Part shown: positions 16,996 to 26,544 of the stretch, piece after piece
Position numbering within the stretch: position 1 is the stretch's first letter
How the letters are laid out: each line of letters starts with the position of its first letter
Assembly (NCBI GenBank): GCA_016218545.1
Contig: JACRDQ010000030.1
Span: 62,001 to 126,000, forward strand
Length of the DNA stretch: 64,000 nt
Direction: 5' to 3'
Origin: Elusimicrobiota bacterium
GTDB taxonomy: Bacteria > Elusimicrobiota > Elusimicrobia > UBA1565 > UBA9628
The notes under the pieces: generated by a model
Database searches by the model: none
Seen by the model: the letters and a program-made list of their open reading frames with translations, nothing else
What the model was told of the DNA's origin: nothing
Position numbers and translations under genes: made by a program

Positions 16996-19900
16996 ATGCT
17001 GAAGCCTGACACGACGGACGATACGACCCGCCGACGCCGGCCGATCGCCGGCCGCCTCCTGGCCGTGGTCCTGGCCGCGTGCCTCTCCCTCCTGCCTGGG
17101 TTCCCCCCTGCCTGGGCTGCCAATTGGACCATGTCCTATCAGGGCAACGTGCGCAAGAGCGGCATCCCCCTTACCGGCTCCCACACCGTGGGCTTCAAGA
17201 TCTACCCGTCGTCGACGAGCGCAGCGCCTATCTGGGTCGGCCCGACCGAGAGCGTGACCTTCAACCGCGGCCTCTTCGCCGTGACCCTCGAACCCGCGCT
17301 GGACTGGGAAGGCACCCAGCCCCATCTCGAGATCGCCGTCGACGGCGTCACCCTCTCTCCGAGGGAGGAGCTCAACGCCGCGGCCTACGCCTACAATGCC
17401 AAGCGCCTCTCCGGGAAGGTGTACGCGAGCTCGCCGACCACGCCGGCCTCCGCTGCAGCAGGCGACCTGTGGTACGACACCAACGCCAACGCCTTGTCCT
17501 TCTACAACGGCGGGGCTTGGGTCAGCTCCGTGGGCGGGCTCTCCGCGGTGACCTCGAACCCGCAGCAGTTCTCCGGGAACGGCACCGCGGGCGATCCCCT
17601 GACCCTCCGGTCCTCCTCCGTGACCCTGCAGGGCAACGCCTTCAACGGCGCGGACCAGCTCCTCAAGCTCGACAACCTGGGGCGCTACCCGGCCCTGGAT
17701 GGCTCGCTCATCGCCGGATTGTCGGACTCGACCCGCGTGCTCAAGGCAGGAGACGCCATGACCGGGCCGCTGACAATGTGGAACTCGACCATCACCATCG
17801 CCGGCAACTCCGGCAACGCCTTCTCGGTCGGGGTCTCGACGCTGGTCGTCAAGGACGGCATGATCGGAGCCGGGACCACGAACCCCCTGGCCCGCCTCGA
17901 CCTCAGCGCGGACGACGCCGTGCTGGGGCTCCTCATCGGGGACTCGGCCGCCTCCATCCCGGCCAAGCAAGGGCTCTACCTCTGGAGGGATTGGACCACC
18001 TCCCGCGTCGAGAGCCTGCAGAACGCCCTCGAACTGCGCACGACCAGGACCTCGGACGACATCATCTTCACCGCGGATTCCTCGGAGGCCATGCGCGTCG
18101 ACGCGACCAACGGCTGGGTCGGCATCGGCGCCTCCGCTCCCCAGGAGAAGCTCCACGTCTCCTCGGGCAACGCGGTGGTGGACTTCGGCATCCGCACGAG
18201 CACGCTCACCTTCGCGGCAGGCCTCTCCGGCGATCCCGCCGCGGCTGCCAAGGGCATGCTCTACTACAACGCCTCCACCGACAAGCTCAAGCTCTACGAC
18301 GGCGGCTGGAAGGACATCGCGACCGGCTCCACGGGCGACTATGTGGCCAAGGCCGGGGACTCCATGTCCGGCCAGCTTTCCGTCAGGGGCGCCTCGGTGG
18401 AGGTCTCATCCATCAGCACCCTGGGGAGCGTCGGCATCGGCGGCATCGGGCTCTCAGGCGGCACCCTGGTGGTCAAGTCCACCTCGGCCGACGCCACCAA
18501 CCCCGTGGTCAATGTCCAGGCCAACAACGGCGCCGAGCTCATGCGCGTCCAGCAGGACGGCAAGGTCGGCGTCGGGACGACGAATCCCGCGACAGCCGTG
18601 GACATCAATAATTCGGCCGGCAGGACATGGTTCTCAGGATCGCAGATCGGCGTCGTGCCGGCAGGCACCGGGAGCGGCGTTATCGCGGTAGACAGACCCG
18701 TGGAGAACGGCTCCACCATTTCAGTCTTCCGGGCCAGCAGTCTCGGTGCCCCGAAGTGGCGTTTCGGAACGGCGCCCGATAGCAATGACCTGTATTTTGT
18801 CGATGAAGCCAATGCGCTGGAGCGAATGAGGATCGCTCAAAGCGGCAACATCGGCGTCGGCACGAGCTCCCCCCAGGAGAAGCTCCACGTCTCCAGCGGG
18901 AACGCGGTCGTGGACTTCGGCATCCGCACGAGCACGCTCACCTTCGCGGCGGGCTTGACCGGCGACCCGGCGACGCCGGCCTCCGGAATGCTCTACTACA
19001 AGGCCGACACGGGCAAGCTCAGGCTCTACAACGGCTCCTGGATCGACCTCGTCACGGGCGCGAGCGGCGACTTCGTCTCCAAGGCGGGAGACGCCATGAC
19101 CGGCCAGCTCACCCTGGCGGGCTCCACCCTGACCGTGGGCGGCGACGCCTTCTCAGTGGGAGGCTCGACCTTTGTTGTGACCGGCGGCAGCGTCGCTGTT
19201 TCAGGGAACATGAGTCTTGCGAGTGACGCGGGACTGCTCAGATTCGGAAGCTCGGCCGATGTTCTGCTGGGTCGTGATGCTGCGGACACCTTGGCGCTGG
19301 CACGTGGGGGAAATCCACAGGAATTGCGGGTCTACCGCACGACCAACGGCACAGACAGCGAGTTCTTGAAAACAGGCTGGAACTCTGCCGGCATATTCCA
19401 AGTCGCCACCGGGAAGACAGGCGCAGGCAGCCGCGATGCGCTTTATTTGAGCGGCGGCGGAACCTATCCGTATGAGGGATTGACCATCGGAACGGATGGG
19501 ACGATGACATTCGTGGGTGGCCCCTTTGCGACGGCTGTCTACATTAAGGCCGGTCTTGCTGGCGGAAGCGCTGGCCTAGGTCTGACTCGATTGGACGGCA
19601 GCATGATCGGGAGCATTCTTGGCGGCGATGATGGAACGACGGAAATCCGTTCACAAGGGCTGTACAACGCATTCTTCGGACGGACTTCTGATGCTTTGTA
19701 CCGGCCGCTGGTCATACAAGAGGCTTCAATGGACGCGGCGGCGTATTACAGTCGCCTCAAACTGGGCTTTGGCCTGAGCACTGACTTCTTCGACGTTCAG
19801 GCCTATCAGACAAGCGGTGAGGGAACGGCAGCTAGTCTTGCTCTAAATCCTTCCGGCGGCAACGTCGGGATCGGGACCACGTCGCCCAAGCACGCTCTCG

Positions 19901-22900
19901 ACGTGAACGGCGGCGCCGTCGTGCGCAGCTCCGTCACCCTGGCGGGGATATCCTCGACCCCGAACGCGGTCGCCGGGCAGGGCGCCATCTACTTCGACAC
20001 GGAAGACGGCAAGTTCAAGGTCTCCGAGAACGCCGGCGGCTTCACGGACCTAGTCGCCGCCGCAGGCACCTACGTCGCCAGGGCCGGGGATGCCATGACC
20101 GGCCAGCTCACCATCAGGGGCGCGAGCGTAGGCGTTTCGTCGTTCTCGGCTTTGGGAGCGGTCGGCATCGGCGGCATCGACCTCGGAAACGGCACTCTCG
20201 TCGTCAAGTCCACCTCGACCGACGCGACCAACCCCGTGGTCAACGTGCAGGCTAACAACGGAACCGAGCTCATGCGAGTCCAGCAGGACGGCAGGGTCGG
20301 CATCGGCATCACGGCTCCCGAGGTCAAGCTGTCCGTCAACGGCGGCGTCATGGCCACGGACTCAGGGGCCTTCCTCATCAACGGGGCAGGGCTTTTCAGG
20401 CTGATGCATACCAACCTCGACTTCCAGGGAGCCAACGGAGCTACGATCTGGAACCGCGACGCCAACGCGACCGCAGATCTCCAGCTGTCCGTCGCTACCG
20501 ACGGCGGGGTGGAGGTCAAGGCGGTCCGGGTCAAGCACGGCACCGGCCTTGTCGGCGTCGGCACGACCGACCCTGGGCATATGCTCTCGGTCAGATCTTC
20601 CTTCCTCGTCGGAACGACCGGCGCTGAGACCGACTTCGCGGGCTTCAACCCCGGATTCACCATCAATCAAGCCAATCCCACCATGGCGCTCATCAACAAT
20701 ACGGCCGCGGCTGACAACAGGATCTGGACGGGGTTCGAGCTCAATGGCACGCAGCTCTTCGGCCGCGTGCTCAACGATGCGGTGGACACGACCCAGAACT
20801 GGATCACCGTGACGCGCGCCAACGCCTCGGTCGCATCCGTGGGCTTCCCCAACGGCGTTGTCGGGATCGGTACGACCGTCCCCCAGGAGAAGCTCCACGT
20901 CTCCAGCGGGAACGCGGTCGTGGATTTCGGCATGCGCCTGAGCACGCTCACCTTCGCGGCAGGGCTGACCGGCGATCCCGCCGCGGCAGCCAAGGGCATG
21001 CTCTACTACAACGCCTCCACCGACAAGCTCAAGCTCTACGACGGCGGTTGGAAGGACCTTGCCACCGGCTCGACCGGCGACTACGTGGCCAAGGCCGGGG
21101 ATGCCATGACCGGCCAGCTCACCTTGGTCGGCTCCACCTTGACCGTCACCGGCAACGCCTTCTCTGTGGCAGGCTCGACCTTCACAGTAAAGGACGGCAA
21201 CATCGGCATCGGCACTTCCAGCCCGGTCAGCGGCAGGCTGGAGGTCTCGGGAGATAACCCCGCTTGGACCGCGGTATTCCGGAATACGATGTTGGATCAA
21301 GGTGGGGTAACCGTCATCAACGCCGGCACGAGCCCGGCGGTTCCGGCCTTCCATGTTCGATCCAACGGCGGCGCCAACAGCCTGCTGCAAGTCCGCGAGG
21401 ACGGCAACGTCGGAGTCGGGACCACAAGCCCGGCACAGAAAATCCACATGAGCTCCGGCACCCTTCTCATCGACGGTGATGCGGACGCGGCTTTCAAGGT
21501 CGGCGTCTCCTCGCTCGTCGTCAACTCCGAGGGCAAAGTCGGGGTCGGCACGACCTCTCCGGTCTCCAGATTGCACATCCTGGGCGGTGATTATCTCGCC
21601 GGATTGCGGGTGGAAAGCGATGAAGGATTAGGCGCGGGCATCGGCATCAAGAGCACGTCGGCGGGTGGGAAGCACTTCAACATCTATTCCTCCGGCCCCT
21701 CCAACGGGGAGGGCGCCGGGAAACTGGTCTTCCAGGACAACGCGGTCGGGGCACGGATGGTCGTCGATCCCATCGGCAACATCGGCGTGGGGACCGCCAG
21801 CCCGGCCTACAGGCTCGACGTCTCGGGCGGCGGCATGATCGTCAGGAGTTCCTTCACCCTGGCCGAGATGTCCGCTCCGCCGCTCTCCGCGACGGACCAG
21901 GGCGCCATCTACTTCGACGCGACCGCCGACAAGTTCAGAGTGTCCGAGAACGGCGGCGGCTACGTGGACCTGCTCAACCAAGCCTCGGCCGGCGGCTGGA
22001 CGGACGGCGGGACCGCGGTGCGTTTGAGCGATGCCGGCGACAAGGTCGGTATCGGGACCACGAGCCCGGCCGAGAAGCTCCACCTGAGCTCCGGCACCCT
22101 GCTCATCGACGGCGACGTCTCGACCGCGTTCAAGGTCGGCGTGTCCTCCTTCATCGTCGACTCGGGGGGAAGGGTCGGCATCGGCACCAGCGAACCCTCC
22201 TTCAAACTGCACATCGATGGCGCCGCAAGCGCGACGCAGGGAGTCAGGATCGCCAACATGGCGTCCGGAGCGCAGAGCCTCAGTCTCGGCTCCAACGGAG
22301 AAGTCCAGGTCGACTCCCCCGGCGTCGAGGGAGGCAGGTTCATCATCAAGGAGGACGGCAGCGTCGGCGTCGGCACCACGGGACCCGCGGCCAAGCTCCA
22401 CCTGAGCTCAGGCACGCTCCTCGTGGACGGCGATGCGGCCATGCCCTTCCGGGTTGGGGTCTCAACTCTTGCAGCCACCTCGTCCGGCCAAGTGGGCATC
22501 GGGACCACGGCCCCGGACCAGTCCCTCCATATCAAGGACGCCAGCGGCACTCCCGGCCGGGCCAACGTGCACGTCGAGGCGACGACGGAAAACGCCTACC
22601 TCGTGCTTCAGGCGGACGCATGGACGGGCAACCAGACGGGAACCTTCGTCAAGATGGGCAACACCGGCGCCCTTAAGATCAACAACGCCGGCTCATCCTC
22701 CCCGGACCACCTCGTCATCAATAATCAGGGGCAAGTCGGGGTCGGAGCGGTCCCCTCGGCGAGGCTCCACGTCTCAAGCTCCAACGCGGTCGCGGCCGAC
22801 ACCATCCTCCTGGTCTCCTCAGGCACCTCCACCGGCCAGGAACTCCTCGTGGTCAAGGGAGACGGCAAGGTCGGCGTCGGGACGACGGACCCGGGGGCGA

Positions 22901-23994
22901 AGCTCGACGTTGACGGAGTGGTCTTGGGAAGATCCTACGCAGGATTCGGCGGTGCGGGTGTCGCCAACCCGTATTTTACCCTGTACGCGAGCAGGAACTT
23001 TACCGCTCCCGCCACGGCGAATCCATCGACCGGCTTGCGATTAGACGGCACGATCGCAGGCTACGCGACCGGCGGCCACAACATGTACGGGGCGCTGTTG
23101 ATGAACAGCTTCGCGGAAGGCGCCACTTCCGGCACCCATGACTTGATCGCCCAGCTCTACGTTGGAGGAGGCGCCATCAACACCGCTGGAGGAGCCTCGA
23201 CAACCGACGCCGCCACCGTCTACATCAGCGGAGCCATGTCAGGAGCCTCCAACAACTACGCCTTGTATTCCGCGGGCGGCACCAACTACTTCGGCGGCAA
23301 CGTCGGCGTCGGGACGACGGACCCGGGGGCGAAACTCGACGTCTCCGGCGGGAACATCAAAACCACCGGCGCGTCGGGAGCCCAGGCTTCCGTGTACGTC
23401 AACAAGCCCGCTGCGACCGACGCGCAGGCCCTGACCTTCCAGACGGGAGGCACGGACAAGTGGAACCTCGGGGTGCGGGCCAGCAATACCTACCTGGAGT
23501 TCTGGGACTCGCCGGCCGGGACCAACATGCTGACGCTGACGACCGGCGGCAACTTTCGCATCGGCAACCACGCCAACGATGTCTACCCTCTCACCGTGGA
23601 CGGCGACGTGGCCATCGGCCAGGGGACGGTCGGCTGCGTGGTGGACCGGGACGGGACGATCATCGCCGGCACCTGCGTCTCCGACGAGCGGCTCAAGAAG
23701 GACGTGAGGCCTTTCGCCCCGGTGCTCGAGAAGGTGGCGGCCTTGAGGCCCGTCACCTACAACTGGCGCTCCGAGGAGTTCCCGGAGTTTCATTTCAACG
23801 AGGCCGCTCAGACCGGCCTGATCGCCCAGGAGGTCGAGCGGGCTCTGCCGGAGCTCGTGGAGACCGACCCCAAGGGCTTCAAGCGGGTCAACTACAGCCA
23901 GCTCCCGCTGTACCTGCTCCAGGCCGTCAAGGAGCAGCAGGCGGAGATCGCGGCGCTGCGCGAGGAGTTGGCGGAGCTCAAGGCCCGACGATGA
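16996..23994 (+). CDS. Giant secreted repeat protein with C-terminal S74 chaperone/autoprotease
   Basis: A 2332-residue protein; the GGAGG at about 16987 supports the ATG at 16996. A basic N-terminus and hydrophobic segment (cleavage near AWA-AN) export it. After an NWTMSYQGNVRKSGIPLTGS domain come about nineteen repeats built around (V/I)G(V/I)GTTxPxxKLHVSSG, typical of trimeric tail-fibre-like stalks. The C-terminal 104 residues are a peptidase S74 intramolecular chaperone starting SDERLKKDV, with predicted catalytic Ser2229 and Lys2234. Cleavage before Ser2229 would release it after trimer folding. It probably forms a surface fibre. Lower-GC segments (for example 19190-19850 and 22920-23110) interrupt the conserved repeats. 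It is the last gene of the plus-strand cluster. Confidence 0.9.
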   Translation: MLKPDTTDDTTRRRRPIAGRLLAVVLAACLSLLPGFPPAWAANWTMSYQGNVRKSGIPLTGSHTVGFKIYPSSTSAAPIWVGPTESVTFNRGLFAVTLEPALDWEGTQPHLEIAVDGVTLSPREELNAAAYAYNAKRLSGKVYASSPTTPASAAAGDLWYDTNANALSFYNGGAWVSSVGGLSAVTSNPQQFSGNGTAGDPLTLRSSSVTLQGNAFNGADQLLKLDNLGRYPALDGSLIAGLSDSTRVLKAGDAMTGPLTMWNSTITIAGNSGNAFSVGVSTLVVKDGMIGAGTTNPLARLDLSADDAVLGLLIGDSAASIPAKQGLYLWRDWTTSRVESLQNALELRTTRTSDDIIFTADSSEAMRVDATNGWVGIGASAPQEKLHVSSGNAVVDFGIRTSTLTFAAGLSGDPAAAAKGMLYYNASTDKLKLYDGGWKDIATGSTGDYVAKAGDSMSGQLSVRGASVEVSSISTLGSVGIGGIGLSGGTLVVKSTSADATNPVVNVQANNGAELMRVQQDGKVGVGTTNPATAVDINNSAGRTWFSGSQIGVVPAGTGSGVIAVDRPVENGSTISVFRASSLGAPKWRFGTAPDSNDLYFVDEANALERMRIAQSGNIGVGTSSPQEKLHVSSGNAVVDFGIRTSTLTFAAGLTGDPATPASGMLYYKADTGKLRLYNGSWIDLVTGASGDFVSKAGDAMTGQLTLAGSTLTVGGDAFSVGGSTFVVTGGSVAVSGNMSLASDAGLLRFGSSADVLLGRDAADTLALARGGNPQELRVYRTTNGTDSEFLKTGWNSAGIFQVATGKTGAGSRDALYLSGGGTYPYEGLTIGTDGTMTFVGGPFATAVYIKAGLAGGSAGLGLTRLDGSMIGSILGGDDGTTEIRSQGLYNAFFGRTSDALYRPLVIQEASMDAAAYYSRLKLGFGLSTDFFDVQAYQTSGEGTAASLALNPSGGNVGIGTTSPKHALDVNGGAVVRSSVTLAGISSTPNAVAGQGAIYFDTEDGKFKVSENAGGFTDLVAAAGTYVARAGDAMTGQLTIRGASVGVSSFSALGAVGIGGIDLGNGTLVVKSTSTDATNPVVNVQANNGTELMRVQQDGRVGIGITAPEVKLSVNGGVMATDSGAFLINGAGLFRLMHTNLDFQGANGATIWNRDANATADLQLSVATDGGVEVKAVRVKHGTGLVGVGTTDPGHMLSVRSSFLVGTTGAETDFAGFNPGFTINQANPTMALINNTAAADNRIWTGFELNGTQLFGRVLNDAVDTTQNWITVTRANASVASVGFPNGVVGIGTTVPQEKLHVSSGNAVVDFGMRLSTLTFAAGLTGDPAAAAKGMLYYNASTDKLKLYDGGWKDLATGSTGDYVAKAGDAMTGQLTLVGSTLTVTGNAFSVAGSTFTVKDGNIGIGTSSPVSGRLEVSGDNPAWTAVFRNTMLDQGGVTVINAGTSPAVPAFHVRSNGGANSLLQVREDGNVGVGTTSPAQKIHMSSGTLLIDGDADAAFKVGVSSLVVNSEGKVGVGTTSPVSRLHILGGDYLAGLRVESDEGLGAGIGIKSTSAGGKHFNIYSSGPSNGEGAGKLVFQDNAVGARMVVDPIGNIGVGTASPAYRLDVSGGGMIVRSSFTLAEMSAPPLSATDQGAIYFDATADKFRVSENGGGYVDLLNQASAGGWTDGGTAVRLSDAGDKVGIGTTSPAEKLHLSSGTLLIDGDVSTAFKVGVSSFIVDSGGRVGIGTSEPSFKLHIDGAASATQGVRIANMASGAQSLSLGSNGEVQVDSPGVEGGRFIIKEDGSVGVGTTGPAAKLHLSSGTLLVDGDAAMPFRVGVSTLAATSSGQVGIGTTAPDQSLHIKDASGTPGRANVHVEATTENAYLVLQADAWTGNQTGTFVKMGNTGALKINNAGSSSPDHLVINNQGQVGVGAVPSARLHVSSSNAVAADTILLVSSGTSTGQELLVVKGDGKVGVGTTDPGAKLDVDGVVLGRSYAGFGGAGVANPYFTLYASRNFTAPATANPSTGLRLDGTIAGYATGGHNMYGALLMNSFAEGATSGTHDLIAQLYVGGGAINTAGGASTTDAATVYISGAMSGASNNYALYSAGGTNYFGGNVGVGTTDPGAKLDVSGGNIKTTGASGAQASVYVNKPAATDAQALTFQTGGTDKWNLGVRASNTYLEFWDSPAGTNMLTLTTGGNFRIGNHANDVYPLTVDGDVAIGQGTVGCVVDRDGTIIAGTCVSDERLKKDVRPFAPVLEKVAALRPVTYNWRSEEFPEFHFNEAAQTGLIAQEVERALPELVETDPKGFKRVNYSQLPLYLLQAVKEQQAEIAALREELAELKARR
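18140..18360 (+). repeat. Long direct repeat in S74 protein gene, copy 1
   Basis: About 220 bases encoding PQEKLHVSSGNAVVDFG to GDYVAKAGDSM. It is closely matched by copies near 18871 and 20881. High DNA identity across kilobases points to recent duplication or gene conversion. Confidence 0.75.
18871..19092 (+). repeat. Long direct repeat in S74 protein gene, copy 2
   Basis: This copy opens with the same CCCCAGGAGAAGCTCCACGT sequence as copies 1 and 3. It diverges in the middle, where it encodes ATPASGMLYYKADTGKLRLY instead of AAAKGMLYYNASTDKLKLY. Confidence 0.7.
20881..21102 (+). repeat. Long direct repeat in S74 protein gene, copy 3
   Basis: Nearly identical to copy 1 over about 220 bases, from CCCCAGGAGAAGCTCCACGT through the GDYVAKAGDAMTGQL coding segment. 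Confidence 0.75.
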
Positions 23995-24022
23995 ACGGCG
24001 TGGACTTGAAGACCGCGGCGTT

Positions 24023-26017
24023 CTACTTCTTGAGGTCGCGGCTATCCCCTGCCTTCTTCCGGCAGGGATCCGAGGCTGTCGAGCACAGCGCCACGCAGTT
24101 AGCCGGCGCGGGCTTGAAGTCGCAGAGGCTCCATGAGACCCCGGAGCACATGGGGCAGCGGTCCTTCTCTACGAAGCGGTCCTTGGGGTCGACTCCGCCG
24201 CCCTTGTCGCAGGTGAGGCACAGGCCCCAGCCCGCCAGGGTCGCCACCCGGACGTAGCAGGGTCCTGTGATCAGGGCATCGACGCACGCGACGCAGGCTT
24301 TCTTCGGGTCAGCGGCCATGTCCGGTACAGGGAGGCCAGGGGAGGAGCGGTAGCCCTTCAGGCAGTCCTGGTACACGCGGAGCGCGGCGTAGAACTGCCC
24401 TTTTCCCAGACCTTTCCCATCAGGGTTCAAGGCTTCACAGTCGGGCTTGCCCGCGGCCGGCGGCTGGGGGGCGAGGCCGCCCCTGCGGTCCTTGAAGGCT
24501 TCGGCCGCGAACTTCGAGCCGCAGATGAAGTGGCTGACCTCCACGCTGCCCTGCTCGGCCTTGTCCTGGGACTGCTTGACGCCGGTCTCGGCCCAGGCGC
24601 CGTAGGAGACGGCGAGCGCGCCCAGGGTGGAGTGCGCCGTAGCGCCGATCCATTGGTAGTAGTGGCACCCGGCGTTCCACTCCCGGTTGATGGCGCCCGG
24701 CTGAGGCTGGAAGGGGCCGGTGTCAGGGTCGAAGAGGCGCAGGGACCAGGTCGGGTCCATGAGAGAGCCGTTCGGCTGCCGCCTGGCGTCCAGGGCATCC
24801 GGGAGGGACCGGCCCCCGGAGCTCATGGCGCCCCTGAGGTCTTGGAGGACAGGCCAGGCGGGATCCGTGGAACGATGCCCGTAGTCCGTGTCCATCCCGC
24901 CTCCGGCCCACTGCTGGGGCCGGGCGAGCAGGCGCATCACGTTGTGGATGGTCAGGAAGGTCTCCTGGAGGTTGGCGGCGCCGTCGGTCCTCACGGTCGA
25001 GTCCAGCCCCATGCGCAGGAGCTCCTCCATGCCGATGGAGCCCGGCTTGGGGTCGGACAGCAGCGCTTCCTTGACCTTGTTGTAGAACGCCTCCTCCCGG
25101 CCGGTGCGCACCGGCTCGACGGTCCCGTCCTCCATCTTGAGGTGCCGTCCGAGCTTGAGCCGGGCCGCGGTCTGGTCCGGCCCGACGGTCTTCCAGAACG
25201 AGTCCGGGTCGTAGACCGGACGGCGGCCCTCGCCGCTCCAGTCCTGGAGGACCCGCATGAGCCTTCCTGCGCGCGCCGAGCAGGCCGCGTCCGAGATGCC
25301 GACGCCCTCGGTCGGCTTCTCGGGCACCCGGTACTCGGTCAGATGGGCGGCGGAGAGCTTGGCCACGCAGGTGCAGGTTCCGTTGGGGAGGCACTGGGCC
25401 GCGGTGTCCGCCAGGCCCTGGCCGATCGTGGTCGGGGAGACCCAGCGTTTCGCCCCGTAGTACAGCCCTCCCGGCTTGACGAACCGGAACGCCAGGGAGT
25501 GGTTGTAGAGCCCGAAGCAGGAGTTGTTGCGCATGAGCTCCAGTCCGAGGTTCTCGGCGCGGGCCGAGGCCAGGCGCGCGGCCTCGGCGAGGTCCTTGCC
25601 CTGTTCCAACTGGTAGCGGACGGTGAAGTCCCGGGTCACCAGCTCCTTCCAGGCCTCGGCGGTCAGTCCGGCCAGGGTCGGGTTATTGTCGCCGTTGGCG
25701 TCCTCGTAGCCTCCGTGGCCGAAATAGGAGACGGCGGAGACGCCCTCCCAAAGGTCTTCGAGGATGTTCGCGGTGGTCCCGTCCCGGACCTCGACCTGGT
25801 AGCCCTTGAGGATGAGGCTGTTCCGCTCGTCTTCACGCACGTCATGGGTGAAGCCTCGTTCCCTGAAGGACATGCTCGGGCTCACGTAGATCGCCGCGCG
25901 CTTGGGAGCGGACTTCTTGGCGTCGGAAGCGGTGTCCTCGGCGAAGGATGCCGTCCCTCCGAGGAGAGCGGCGGCGAGGGCGAGGGTCAAGCCGGCGCCG
26001 TGGCGTTCCTTGAACAC
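24023..26017 (-). other. Alternative reading: separate secreted caspase-like protein from internal GTG
   Basis: GTG at 26017-26015, preceded by AAGGAG, would give a protein beginning MFKERHGAGLTLALAAALLG, which is a normal signal peptide with a basic n-region. In the +1 frame the nitroreductase would meet a TGA at 25989-25987, inside this signal peptide. A single-base indel (real or from assembly) would therefore turn the fusion into two ordinary overlapping genes. Confidence 0.5.
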
Positions 26018-26536
26018 GAACTCCTTCAAGCCCTTGCGCGGCACGCGGTCGGGGGTCTTGGCCGGAAAGCCCAGGGGGATGAGCTCGACCACGGTCCTTC
26101 CGGCCGGCACGCCCAGGATCTCTCCTGCCTTGGCGGAGTCGAAGTAGGCGACGTGCACGGTGCCCAGGCCCTCGGCCGCGGCCGCGAGGCACAGGTGCTC
26201 GGTCGCGATGCCGAGGTCGAAGAGCAGCCAGTCCCCGCGCGGGGTGGAGGCCTGGCCCTTGTAGAAGCCGGACCTGGCCTCGATGCCGATGGCGGCGACC
26301 ACGACCGGAGCCTCGAGCATGGCGCCGCGGGAGGGGTTCCTCTCCGAGAGCGTGGCCTGGAGCCTGGCCTTCGCGTCCTGGTCCGCGACCAGGATGACCT
26401 CCCAGGCCTGGGTGTTGGCCCACGACGGGGCGGCCTGGAAGGCCTCCAGGACGCGCCGGAGGACGTCCTGGGGGACGGGGTCGGGCTTGTAGCTCCTGAC
26501 GGATCGACGGGCGCGGATGGTCTCGTAGAATTCCAT
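24023..26536 (-). CDS. Nitroreductase fused in frame to a secreted caspase-like Cys-rich protein
   Basis: One uninterrupted frame of 837 residues. Residues 1-177 are an FMN nitroreductase-family domain (TIRARRSVRSYKPDPVP; PSWANTQAWEVILV; AEGLGTVHVAYFD) and end at KGLKEFVFKERHG, where such enzymes normally stop. A hydrophobic signal peptide follows directly (about 181-199, ending SFA-ED). The rest is an exported protein with a caspase-like fold pattern: SYFGHGG (His) and MRNNSCFG (Cys), and a C-terminal Cys-rich region with CVACVDA and CPMCSG pairs. A signal peptide inside a cytosolic fusion makes no sense, so two genes are more likely. An internal GTG at 26017 could start the second. It lies last in the acyl-CoA dehydrogenase/etf operon. 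Confidence 0.8.
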   Translation of the reverse strand: MEFYETIRARRSVRSYKPDPVPQDVLRRVLEAFQAAPSWANTQAWEVILVADQDAKARLQATLSERNPSRGAMLEAPVVVAAIGIEARSGFYKGQASTPRGDWLLFDLGIATEHLCLAAAAEGLGTVHVAYFDSAKAGEILGVPAGRTVVELIPLGFPAKTPDRVPRKGLKEFVFKERHGAGLTLALAAALLGGTASFAEDTASDAKKSAPKRAAIYVSPSMSFRERGFTHDVREDERNSLILKGYQVEVRDGTTANILEDLWEGVSAVSYFGHGGYEDANGDNNPTLAGLTAEAWKELVTRDFTVRYQLEQGKDLAEAARLASARAENLGLELMRNNSCFGLYNHSLAFRFVKPGGLYYGAKRWVSPTTIGQGLADTAAQCLPNGTCTCVAKLSAAHLTEYRVPEKPTEGVGISDAACSARAGRLMRVLQDWSGEGRRPVYDPDSFWKTVGPDQTAARLKLGRHLKMEDGTVEPVRTGREEAFYNKVKEALLSDPKPGSIGMEELLRMGLDSTVRTDGAANLQETFLTIHNVMRLLARPQQWAGGGMDTDYGHRSTDPAWPVLQDLRGAMSSGGRSLPDALDARRQPNGSLMDPTWSLRLFDPDTGPFQPQPGAINREWNAGCHYYQWIGATAHSTLGALAVSYGAWAETGVKQSQDKAEQGSVEVSHFICGSKFAAEAFKDRRGGLAPQPPAAGKPDCEALNPDGKGLGKGQFYAALRVYQDCLKGYRSSPGLPVPDMAADPKKACVACVDALITGPCYVRVATLAGWGLCLTCDKGGGVDPKDRFVEKDRCPMCSGVSWSLCDFKPAPANCVALCSTASDPCRKKAGDSRDLKK

Positions 26537-26544
26537 GGAGGCTT

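Noticed and set aside
16996..17160. LAAC in the S74 protein signal as a lipobox
   Set aside because: The hydrophobic stretch continues well past the Cys and a better signal peptidase I site (AWA-AN) follows.
18121..23500. The regular repeats as a CRISPR or minisatellite array
   Set aside because: They are in-frame protein repeats of variable spacing that encode the VGIGTTSP stalk motif, with no constant spacer length.
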